Shown here: positions 39,543-49,402 of the stretch, in pieces
Numbering within the stretch: the first letter of the stretch is position 1
Layout: each line of letters opens with the position of its first letter
Assembly: GCA_013400975.1 (NCBI GenBank)
Contig: WBMZ01011913.1
Span: 24,383 to 88,382 of the forward strand
Direction: 5' to 3'
DNA from: Atrichornis clamosus
Lineage: Eukaryota > Chordata > Aves > Passeriformes > Menuridae
Length of the DNA: 64,000 bases
Notes under the pieces: generated by a model
Told to the model about the DNA's origin: nothing
The model's input: only the letters and a program-made list of their open reading frames with translations
Database searches by the model: none
Made by a program: the position numbers and the translations under genes

Positions 39543-41302
39543 TCTTCCGTGAACCAGAACTGCTGTATTAAGTCTAGTGATGGAGAGTGGAGCACAGTTT
39601 AATGAGTAGAGCTGCTGTGTGACACAGAGAACTAATGAGAAATAGAAGAGCAGAAGTTTCAAAAAGGGAAAATAGTAATAATTAAGTCTGCTCAGGCTTG
39701 ATTTGACCTCTGGCTTAAGAAGGGTTGAAGTTCGGTCTAATCTAGTCAACCAGGAAGGGAGTCCTAAGACTTTACCGTACCAGGATGAGAGTATCTAGAC
39801 AGGAGCCCAGCATCGTCCTTCCACAAAGGGAGAAAGAGGTTTCACTAAATATCTCCCTGATCTCAACCATGGCCCTTGTCTCCACGTTGTCTTTAAATGA
39901 ATTGTTCTTTATTTCCCTGCAAATGGATGCCATCAAATGCGTGGTAGTTTGACAGTAAACTCTATTAATGCTATCGCCTCCATGGTGTTTTGTTCCCTGT
40001 GATTTAGGGATGTGCTTTCAGCTGAAGGGAGGACAGAGGATGTTACAGTACCTCGTAAGGGTAAATGTGGAACCAGTGACATGTGGTTTTCCTCCAAGTG
40101 TGCTGTCCTTTGGAATTATTTCAGCTATTGAGGAATGGGTCTGTCCACTCTTTCCGGGGCTGACAGATTCATAACCGTGACAAATCAAATGCAATCATTG
40201 GGAGTTTTGTTTTATGACTTACATCCTGGGTGGTTGTTCCCCCCCTCAACTGCAGTGCTTCCTCACCATCAGTCTGTCTCCAGCTAATGAAGGACTTTAT
40301 GGCCATTTGAAGATCAGCTTTCACTGTTGAATTTACTCTATTCTTAAATTAATTTGGAAGGCTAAAGCAGCAAGTGATACTCATAGTTTTTTCATTGTTT
40401 CTCCCCTTATTACTCCCTTATCTGAAGTCACAAGTATGGATAATAAGATATTTGCATTATTTCAATGTTTCTTCTATTGCAAAAAATACAGTAAGTGAAG
40501 AAGGAAATTAAGACATTCTCTTGCAGTAGTACAGAAGTATTGACAGAGGAATTTATTACCCAATATTATGGTGCTATGGTAAAATATATGTGAAGCAACA
40601 GGTGTATAGGGGAAAAAAGTGACATATTACTTTTATAATTTGAGAGGATAAAATTAATTATTGTATTAATAAATTTCACTCATGAATAGCTTAATATAAT
40701 TTAAAATAAGTCTTCTGCATAATGAACTTGCAGTTAATTACTCTTGGATTGCCACAGCACAGTATAACTTTGTCAGTCTGGGAGCATTCTGAATTTTGTC
40801 AAAGTGGTGAGGTGGATTCAGGTAAAAGTGAAACTGGGTGGGTTTCCCAATCGATATATCTACAAATTGTTGCAGGGTGTTATTCCAGGCAGTAACTGTG
40901 ATTGTTGCTAGATTTATTCTTTTTTAAAACAATAGAGCTAGAAATGGCAGATGGTAGTTAATGATTAACATCCCTAGTGAACAGACTTTTGCAGGGATAT
41001 ATTTAAAGTAGTTGTGTGTATGTAAATAGACAAGGAGCATGAGCTGTGCAACTATAATTGAATTATATTAGCATAACTTAAGTAGAAGTTTAGTAAATAA
41101 CAAACACCTTAATTAACTTGCACAGTACTGGGAAGTTAATGACATACCCACGGTAAAGTGTTTGGCAACATGACAGTTCAGAGCCAAACTAGTACCCAGT
41201 ACCCCACCCCTTGTCACTGGTGGATGGTAACTTAACTCCTTCCACTCAAACTTGGCTTCTACTGGGATTTCTGTAGGTTGCAGCAACTGGCTTTCTTGCA
41301 GA

Positions 41303-41366
41303 GAGCTGGAAACCTCCCTGTGGAGTGGGAGCATACACTTGAGCTGGAAACTTCCCTGTGGAGTGG
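41303..41366. repeat. Short tandem duplication, period 38 bp
   Basis: GAGCTGGAAACCTCCCTGTGGAGTGG at 41303-41328 recurs at 41341-41366 with a single C-to-T change (25 of 26 identical), separated by 12 bp. It lies about 650 bp upstream of the 39-nt CHN2 exon. Confidence 0.95.
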
Positions 41367-42020
41367 TCACTGATAAAAGACACCAACTCTTCATGTCCCT
41401 TCAGTCAAAAAGGGCAATAATTACCTGCTTGCAATTGCAAGTTTTGCAGTCTTTCCTTTTTCTGTCTTTTTCATATTATTTTTGTTGATGCAGCTTCTGG
41501 AAGATATGCCTATTACATATTCTAGGGGGTTGAAGAAGTGTGATTGATTCTCATTGAAACTGCCAGGTCTGTGCATCCAAGTCCAGCCTGAGCTGTGCAT
41601 CTTTTTGGCCCCGGCGTGTGTTATTCCTTGATGCTCATTCTCAAATCTTACTAGCGGGCTTAGAAGCCTGATTGAAAACCAGTAGTGACTTGTCTGTTTA
41701 TCATGCCAGGTAAATAAATAATGTAGTTACCAGTCTAGTTAATTACTTTAAAAATACTGGTGAGTATTGGAAATAGGTAAAAAATTAATTTCTTTTACAT
41801 TTGAATAATTTGGAAAAAGCACGTTGGATCCACAAGTGATTGAAATATATATTCTTCTCTCGCATAGGAAACTGTACTGTAAATAGGCTAGCATCTCTCT
41901 TGGGAAAGAAATGTGAATTTTGCTGACAAGTAGAGGCCTCTCAGCAGAAAAATGCATGCTGACAGCTTGAGCCAGTGGCCAATTGACTGATTTCCTTCCC
42001 CCTTTTTGTTTCTATTTTAG

Positions 42021-42059
42021 ATGCTGAAGAATACCAGCCTCCAATATGGAAATCATACT
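42021..42059 (+). CDS. CHN2: CHN2 (beta2-chimaerin) internal coding exon, N-terminal segment
   Basis: This 39-nt exon encodes DAEEYQPPIWKSY, the segment just before the SH2 domain of beta2-chimaerin, a Rac-specific GTPase-activating protein controlled by diacylglycerol through its C1 domain. Seen in sequence: a long pyrimidine tract ending TATTTTAG precedes it and an ACT|GTGAGT donor follows. It enters and leaves in phase 1: the first Asp codon takes its G from the previous exon, and the final T joins the next exon to make Leu. The paralogue CHN1 reads DTDEYRPPVWKSY here, so the identity is CHN2. If the human N-terminus of 16 residues holds, the Tyr in AEEYQ is Tyr21, reported as a Src-family phosphorylation site that lowers Rac-GAP activity. 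Because 39 is a multiple of three, skipping this exon would keep the frame. It is partial: the preceding exon was not found in the 42 kb upstream. Confidence 0.96.
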
Positions 42060-43044
42060 GTGAGTATACAATAAATTTGAATAATCTTAGTACTGCTAGT
42101 CACTTTTTTTTTTTTTCAGAAGAAAGACATGTACTAGATGTTTGTACAAATTACTGTATGGGACAGGAGCAAACTTGAACTCTCAGGGATTTCCATGGAG
42201 CAAGGGCAGCAGGATTATGTGTGCCAGACTCCTTCCATTGCCTTACAAGTGTGCAGATCCTGGGTTTCATGGTTTCTCTGCTGAGATTTTCAGGAAGGAT
42301 TTCGGAGGTAGAGGTTAATGCTTTGTGTGTTTACTAAAGGTCAGACTTGAGTATACTTGTCTTTTTATATGGGTCACCAAATCACTTCAAGATAATAATA
42401 TTTTTGATCCTTGGCAATAGAAGCTGATTTTTGAAGTGGTGGTTTAGAAGTTGGAGACAGCATTATCAGCTCTTTGAACCTTCCTGTCTGCCTTTAGAAA
42501 AGTCATTTACATAGAGTGCAGAGCAGAAGTGCATATTTTATGCTCTTTTGCTTTGTTCCAAATGTATTTTCTAATAGAGTAGCACAGATCTAAGACAAAA
42601 TATTGGCTTTTAAATCCCTTGTTAAGGATGGCCTTTAAATGTGATCTTTTTATTTTAAACCCTTCGTGGAACTTTAATAAGAGTGTAGCTTTGGGTATAG
42701 AGAGTTGTTTTATTTTTTTTGTTTTCAGATACAGAATTATCCTAAGCAAAATCGTCTCTTTAGTGTGGCAAATTCAGTACAGTGCCTTTGCCAAAATGGA
42801 ACTACAAAAAGGCAAGGATCACAGTAGTTACATGCATGTACATGTGTAATTTTAAAGACTGGAATAAACTTGTTGACTTCACTTATGTGCACATTAAACT
42901 ATCTTGCTGACTTCAAAGACATCACCTCTGTGTTACCTGAGAATGACATTCTGCCCCAGAATGGACTGGGATTTTTTCAACCGAAATTTGAATATGCCAT
43001 TGAATTACAAAAATTGCTTCTCTGAACACTGTTTTCTAGATACT

Positions 43045-43069
43045 TTGTTGTTGTTGTTGTTGTTGTTGT
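43045..43069. repeat. (TTG)8 microsatellite
   Basis: Eight perfect TTG units lie within the intron between the two CHN2 exons, about 1 kb downstream of the 39-nt exon. Confidence 0.97.
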
Positions 43070-43445
43070 AATGTTTTGAACAGATAACAGAAACCTCCTA
43101 AAAAGTCAGCAAGAGTGTATCTATTTGTGCTGGACCATTCCAGCATCCTTTGCCAAGTACTTGGAAAGAAGCAGACAGTTAAATGATTTTTTTAAAAGAG
43201 GAACCTGGCTTACTCAAAATCAATGAAAAAGCTCCCATCGATTCTGAGAAGACCAGTATTTCAAGTGACAGATATTTCCTTTTTAATAAGGAGTTTTCAT
43301 TAAAAAGTCAGAAAATAAGCACATACCTTTACTTGCCTGCTCTTAGTTGCCCTCCTTGTGCAGCAGAAAGGTCACTGAATGCAGTGAAAAAGTTTGGTTA
43401 CTTTTATCTGATAGCTTACATGTAGTTCGAGGAAACATTTTTCTA

Positions 43446-43494
43446 AATGCAAAAAAACCAAACAACCCAAAACCCCAAAAAATGCCAAAACAAA
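43446..43494. repeat. A/C-rich low-complexity patch
   Basis: A run of A tracts broken by C pairs (AAAAAAACC, AAACAACCC, AAAACCCC) with no fixed period. Confidence 0.7.
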
Positions 43495-44532
43495 ATCAGA
43501 ACGAATGAATAGTCTATTAATATATAATTTCCTATTCTGCTATATGTAGAATGCCAATATTGTGGTAATGACAAAATCATGGCCTCAGTGTATGAACTCC
43601 ATGCATGAATGACCTTGGAAAAAGTTACACAGCTCCAAAATGCAGAAAATAGTTTAAGGTTAGAAAGATCTACTGCTGAGACTGCTTAGCCACAGACACA
43701 CATTTTTCTTTGCAATGGTAGGTAATTTATGCTTCTTTACTCAGCTAGAAAAATTCTGATCTGGTAAATTAATTATAGAGGTTTTGTCCAGTATGATTCA
43801 ATCTACTGTCCTGTCTCACACAGTTTTAACTTATGTATATATTTCATGCTTAGCACTTGGTGTTTACAGCCTATTTAACAATTATTTTTGGTGTATTTTA
43901 CCTAGTAACTTTTAAAGTTCACTAACATACTAGTAAGATGCTTTGCGTACAGTTTTGATTGTTTTTTAAGTCCTGGATATATTTAGGTCACTATGTTGCC
44001 TTTTATTGACATCATGATCAAGGCTTCAATCCTTCTAGCTTCTAAACAAAGGCAGATTTTCCTGTTTATGCAGACATAGTATTCAAATAAACAGTATTGC
44101 ACAAATGGACAAATGCTGATCAAAGTGGAACCATTCTCTGAACTCAAGCCTTACTGTTTTGACATGATGCACAAATTTGTTTCAGCTGTATTTAGAAAAT
44201 ATGGACACTTCTAATGCAGAAGATCCTCAGTTGTTTATGAAGAATTGTTAGAATTTTACATAGATTTCACAGGTCACAAAGTTTTAAAGACTTTTTCTGA
44301 TAGCCCTGGGACATGAGAATAAAAAAAAAATGACAAGAATAATTTTGTGTTACCAGGACGGGCCTATAAAAAAGTTTGGAAAGTTTCTAGCAGCCAGCAG
44401 TCTCTAGGCAGTGGATTTGATTGCATTTTTACCTGAGCAGCAGATCAACAAATAAATATCCAATAGCAGATTTCTTTTTGTAGTCTGCTATATGTTAGTA
44501 CTACACAAAAATGCAAAATGGCATTTTGCCAC

Positions 44533-44730
44533 TTTACCATCACTGAGGTTGGCAGGGCTTCCGGGGTGAGCCGATCCGGCTTCCCACTCGAAGCACGACT
44601 GCTGTTGGCTCTAGAGCAGAACAGCCATGGCTTTACATAACTGAGTCCTGAAAACCTGCAGGGATGGAGCCTCTGCCACCTTTGTGGGTAACCTGCTCCA
44701 GTGCTACACTGTCCTTTTGGAGCAAAACCA
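44533..44730 (-). mobile_element. CR1 LINE 3'-end fragment, - orientation
   Basis: The + strand shows GAGGTTGGCAGGGCTTCC, then GCAGGGATGGAGCCTCTGCC, then GGTAACCTGCTCCAGTGCT. This is the antisense of the CR1 3' UTR (normally GGTTGGAAGGG...CCAGGGATGGAG...GGCAACCTGTTCCAGTGCT). It ends around GGAGCAAAACC. It is diverged and carries neither clear terminal repeats nor coding sequence. Confidence 0.75.
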
Positions 44731-46839
44731 TGACCTTACCTGCTTCACGGGAGGAGTAGGCAATTTGTTTGGCTGCTGAAACAGCATAGTCATTGTGGGT
44801 TTCCAGCTACAGCACATATGTGCTTGAATTGTGAAGAGATGTAAAACCACTCTGTTCCTCCTTTTACTGCTGTTGAGATTGGCATGTGCTAAGTCAGTCA
44901 TGTGTCAATACCACTTCAATGTTTATCTGCATTATTTAAGATCAGTATGCTGGTGGGAAGCAAAGTGGCAAGGCACAGAGCATCAGCTGATGCCATGCTT
45001 CAGCTCCTCACGAAGTTTCCCTGCCTTCTGCCCTGCATCAAATAATAAGCACAGTGTCTGAGACTCATTTTTGTTAGAAATTAAGTCTTTGTTTCAGCCA
45101 AGCACTTAGGTTCCTAATTAAGCATGTGAGTAATCCTGCAGAAATAGGACAGCTCATATTGTTCAAGCTCAGCACATGGATAAAATGCCTGACTGAGATG
45201 AGGCCGAGGAGGTAAAACTGAGGAACTCTGCGAAACATTCTCAGACACAAGGCAGTATGTTTCCTTGCTGCTTTATAAAAGCGATGATAGGAATTTTTCC
45301 TCTCCGCTGGAGCGTCACTGAACTCTCGTCATAGGTGAGTTAAAGGAGAAAGCTTGAGGTCCTGACACACTGCAGAATGAAAAAAAAGTATGAAGAAATG
45401 GGTGATAGCCCTTCTTCCCTGGCAGAAAAGGAGTAAGTGTTGATTTTTGCATGTCATCCCTTAGTTTCTTAACAGATTGGATTTTGGAATTAGACAGTTC
45501 TTCCTAAAACATACTGTAGAATTTCCCTTGTTCATCCCCTGAGACAAGACTCATGCTCTAACAGGAACAAAAGAGAGAAAGATATTTTCTAACCAGCTAC
45601 TTTACATCTCAAAGAAACGTTCCTCTAGTAATTCAGTACTAAATTAAAGTTTTGTTAACACTGTAAGTTCCAATGTAGGTATGATACTATGAATGCTGGA
45701 AAACTATCTGAAATACGAAACTGATAAAGATGTTCAAGGGTCAAATAAAAGCTACTGTATTTTTCTGTTGCAGTTCTGTATTTTTGTCTAATATTTAGTG
45801 TGTATTATATTCATTTTCACCTGATGCTGAACAAAAAGCCACTCCCAGTCTGATGCTGTTCTCTGAGCAGTAATAATACGTTTTCTTTTTGCATACAATT
45901 GACTTTTTATAAGGTTAATCTTCTCAGGGCTAAAATAATAACGCATCATTATGTTAGAATGTCATTTTTTTGATGATCACAGTGGGTTTGTCTGTAACCT
46001 GCCTGTCAGTTCTAAATGCTGGAATAGACTGGGTCAGATGTCAATCACTGCTTGCCACTGTATTAAATAAGTGTGTTTTTCTATTATTTCTGTTAATTGT
46101 ATTCTTATACATTGATTTCTGTTTTAAGATTTTCAGAGATGGGAAAATGAGGCAGAAAGGCAAGGCTTGTTTGTCATTTGAGCAAATAGGTGAGGGGCAT
46201 GTGCCTTCTGAATCTCTGACCATCCCCTGGGCTGTGCTGGGGTCTCAGCAATGTCAGCCTCAGTGTGAGTGCCCGGCACTTTGGAAAAAGTGTATAATGA
46301 AATCGGGCAGAGCTGCAGGATGTTCAGCACTTCTGTAAATGAGGTCACTTAATGAGGTGTCTGTGCTCATTGGAACTTAGCTGTAGGGCACATTTTTCTC
46401 AAGTCACCTTAGCCATAATATTGCACTTGTATTCATAGCCCATTATCAGGCTTTCACACAGCAATCATTTGAAGCAGAAACAGCAGAGACCTTTCTAAAG
46501 GAAAACACAGCTTTTGGTAGGGTCACACTGGCTTTGCTCCTTAATACCTTAGTCTGTGAGATACTGCCTTACCTTAAGTTTTCCACTCAACTGAACTTTC
46601 ATTGTTGTTTTACCTTCTCCAACTTTGCCTTGCTGTGTGTCTTTCCTGGGCATCCTTGGCAGCTGTGTGTCTGTCTGTCCCTTCTCAGCTCCCATTGAGC
46701 TGCTTGGCATCTCTTACCACGGTGCCACCTGTGGTTTCCAGTTCCTTCGCTGTTCCCAATCTGTCTTCTCTCCCTCCATCTAATAGTTCTGTATTTCCCT
46801 TCAGTTGTTCCACTGGTTTGCCTTTCTGTCAGTTTAATG

Positions 46840-47250
46840 TCTATCAATTTAAAGCTAATATGGCCAAATCTGAATTCTTTATCTTTCACAGGAAACCATT
46901 TCCCATTCGTGACATTTTCTGTGATTACCACCATTCACAACCTCAGTGGTGCCTGGGCCATTTTCTCATCCAGCACATTTAACATATAATTTGTTATTAT
47001 TTATTTGTATAGTAGTAATCTTACTATGTTTTTTCTGATGTATTTCTAAATCAGATATATTTCTCAGTTCATATTATTGTGCAGATTAATTACCCAGGTC
47101 TCTCTGAGAATGACAGCAACCTTTCCCAGTCTATTCAAAATACAGTTGTTAAGATGATTTGTCTTCCTTGCATTCATCACCCCTGCACTGATTTATCCCA
47201 CTATGTCCTATCAGCATCCAGTTTTTTGTGTTTGCTTTCAAGTCTTTCAT
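46840..47250 (+). mobile_element. L2-like ancient LINE remnant
   Basis: Two blocks translate like the C-terminal part of L2 reverse transcriptase. Block one (46840-46975) gives KANMAKSEFFIF followed by a histidine- and glutamine-containing stretch, comparable to the family's LNAAKTELLFF...IHPVTQARNLGVIL. Block two (47125-47165) gives QSIQNTVVKMICL, comparable to QSILHTAARVIFL. Between them lie about 150 bp with partial loss. The order and orientation agree with L2 but the identity is low, as expected for a very old copy. Alternatives are another non-LTR clade or a chance match. Confidence 0.45.
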
Positions 47251-49346
47251 GTATCTGCCCTTTCCTGTTAATCATTCCCTCCTTTGTTTTGTGTAATGCT
47301 GCCTGTTCTACCCACCATTGCTTATTTGGTGTTATCAGCCTTGGAGGTCCTTTTGGTCATTTTAAAGAGCTCTTTGCTTTTTTCATTTCTCAGAAACATC
47401 ACATCACAGGATAGGCTTCCTAATGTGTTCTTCAGGCCAACTTGTTTTGCACCACTCTTATCAAAGTTGTCTTAGAAACAGCTCCAGTAGCTTAATTTGC
47501 TGTGTCAGCTAATGTTTAGCAGATTTGATTATTGAAAAATTGAATTTTTATGAAGTACCACTTTTTCAGTTAAAATCCAAATTAATTAATTGGGGAAATA
47601 GTTTATATACTTTAAATGAGAAGCAATCATTTTCTTGCAGTGTTTTGAATCCTTAGACTTCCTTCTCTCCACTGGAAGGAAGGAGAGTTGCTATTGGGGG
47701 GAAAGAAAAAGTTGCTATTTTCCTCTTGGCTGTGTTTAGTATTAAACATCAGTAACTTGCTCAATCAGTGGTTACACTGATTTCAGACATTCAGAACTTT
47801 ATTCTGAAATCATGATATTGCGCTCCAGAATAATCAGAGATTTAAAAAATGATCTGTGATTTTTGAACAAAATTTTCTTGTGTTGTTTGACACTTCATTT
47901 GTATACACAAGTCATTTGATCACAAAAGAGTAGAAGTCTTTGAATCTTTGTCATATAATTGCAAGAGGTAAGAAAGACCATATTTATCATCAAGTTATCA
48001 AAATGTTATCAAGTTATCATGAATCTTGTGCAAAAGTTGTGGGAGATCTGACAGTGCTGAATGATGCAGAGTACATCCAAAGCCTTAGTATAAATTCAGA
48101 GCTGGATCACATCCATATACATTAAAATTGATAGGGAACATAAGAAATCATGAACTGTCTTTCTGTGCCCCTCCAAGGAACCAGGGATGAAGGTTGGATT
48201 GGGAAAAGAAGTTATGGGTTCTTCCACTTTGACATGAGCAAAAAGCAGGAGCCTCCAAAGCTTTCACATCCCATCAAGTTTGTGTGACAAACTTGGGTGC
48301 AAGCTGAGAACTTCCCCACTTTCCGGATTTCATCACTTCTAGTCTCATTTAGAGAGAAGGTGCAGAAGGTGGGAAAAGGTGCTGAGGGCTAACACCATTT
48401 CAATTCACTCTCTCCAGCAGGGCTTCTGTGTTAATCAAACCTACAGATGTTTCTATTCCTCCTGTAATCTACCACCTTTCAGGGCATAATTCTGAGTTTC
48501 ACTGACATTATGAATAAACCTGTCCTAGAAACTCAGTCTTTTAAAAAAATTCATAGGCAGGACATGATCTTTCCAAATACAAGGTCAGCATACAGAAGGC
48601 CTTTCTCGAGGGAGGCAGTCCAAACCTCTGGGATTTTTACTGGAGTTACGGAGAGACAGTCTGTCTGTGCTGGAATTGATTACTGTCATTGCATGTCAGC
48701 TTCTTCTCACGAGTCTGGAGTGGAAGGGAGGGAGAGGATCTCATTAAATACATGCAGTGAAGAGTCTGGGGGCCAGGCAGCAAGTACCCCTAGCCTCAGG
48801 TCTCTCTCCTCCAGCCCTCAGAAGATTGGCAAATTGATCCAGGGCCCTTTGAATAGGGCATAATTGCTCTGAAAGGAATGTTTGCTTGCTCCTCAGTACT
48901 TGCCAGCAAATCTTGATATAGATTATGAGGTTGTGATGAACCCTTTTAGAGGTACTGAATTTTCTCCCAGCCTATCCGAAAAACTGCTGGTGTTACTGGT
49001 AAGCAATCTGTTCTTGGGTTGTTACAGCATGGTACAAAAGTGAGATTTTATCCTAAGAAACACCTAATAAGTCTTTCTGGCTAATCTTCCCTGGTATAGA
49101 AATGTAAAAACCAACGCAAAAGGAGATAACACTTCGAACAGTGAAAGCATTGATCACTTTAGTTAGTTGCAGGTTAACGACTGATTTTCGTATAAATTAC
49201 TTAGACACACTGAAATACCTCATTTTACTGTCATTTTCTTTACATTTGCATTTTTCTCTGCAGCCCCTGGCTAAAAAGACTCATCTGAATAAAAGTTTGT
49301 GTATGTTGCCGTCTTCTAATGATCTGTACATTTTTGTGTTTGACAG

Positions 49347-49402
49347 TGTATCAATTGCAACAAGAGGCACCACGTCCCAAGAGAATCATCTGTCCTCGGG
49401 AG
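49347..49402 (+). CDS. CHN2: CHN2 (beta2-chimaerin) internal coding exon, linker before SH2
   Basis: This 56-nt exon continues the upstream CHN2 exon. The dangling T plus TG forms Leu, and the exon then reads [27 protein letters not shown] acceptor precedes it and GAG|GTCAGT follows. It is entered in phase 1 and left in phase 0, so the next exon should begin with Val-Glu-Asn and run into the SH2 domain. The text distinguishes it from alpha2-chimaerin, which has PHPRRITCTCE at this place. The segment is the basic linker just before SH2; in the family the N-terminal part folds back over the C1 and RacGAP domains in the inactive state. Skipping this exon would shift the frame. A longer ORF overlaps it on the same strand in another frame and is a shadow. 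The next exon was not found before the window ends, at least 14.6 kb further on. Confidence 0.96.

Larger units (their letters stand above)
1..42020 (+). other. CHN2: CHN2 intron sequence upstream of the 39-nt exon
   Basis: I see no convincing exon, RNA gene or CpG island in this stretch. It is AT-rich and CpG-poor, with ORFs no longer than about 160 codons that lack recognisable protein families. Content I can name is listed separately: TA microsatellites, the CR1 pair near 21-23 kb, the gap and T/G tract near 24.2 kb, an LTR fragment near 26 kb, a CR1 scrap near 32.3 kb, the CR1 3' end at 36.4-37.1 kb, a TGAT microsatellite, nested palindromes near 39.5 kb and a 38-bp-period duplication near 41.3 kb. 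Stretches between these (1-9342, 9358-13667, 13682-21089, 26097-32279, 32346-36440 and 37149-39374) show nothing I can assign. That this is intron rather than 5' flank is inferred from the phase-1 acceptor at 42020, which requires an upstream coding exon. The boundary of that exon is unknown. Confidence 0.75.
42060..49346 (+). other. CHN2: CHN2 intron between the two recognised exons
   Basis: This is a 7,287-bp phase-1 intron with a GTGAGT donor and a TTTGACAG acceptor. It contains a (TTG)8 microsatellite, an A/C-rich low-complexity patch around 43446-43494, a CR1 fragment at 44533-44730 and an L2-like LINE remnant near 46.8-47.3 kb. Apart from these I see no coding potential. An ORF of 122 codons starting at 45970 and one of 126 codons starting at 46602 do not resemble known proteins except for the L2-like tail of the second. 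A TATA-like element with a strong splice donor near 45.3 kb is discussed as a finding only. Confidence 0.9.
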
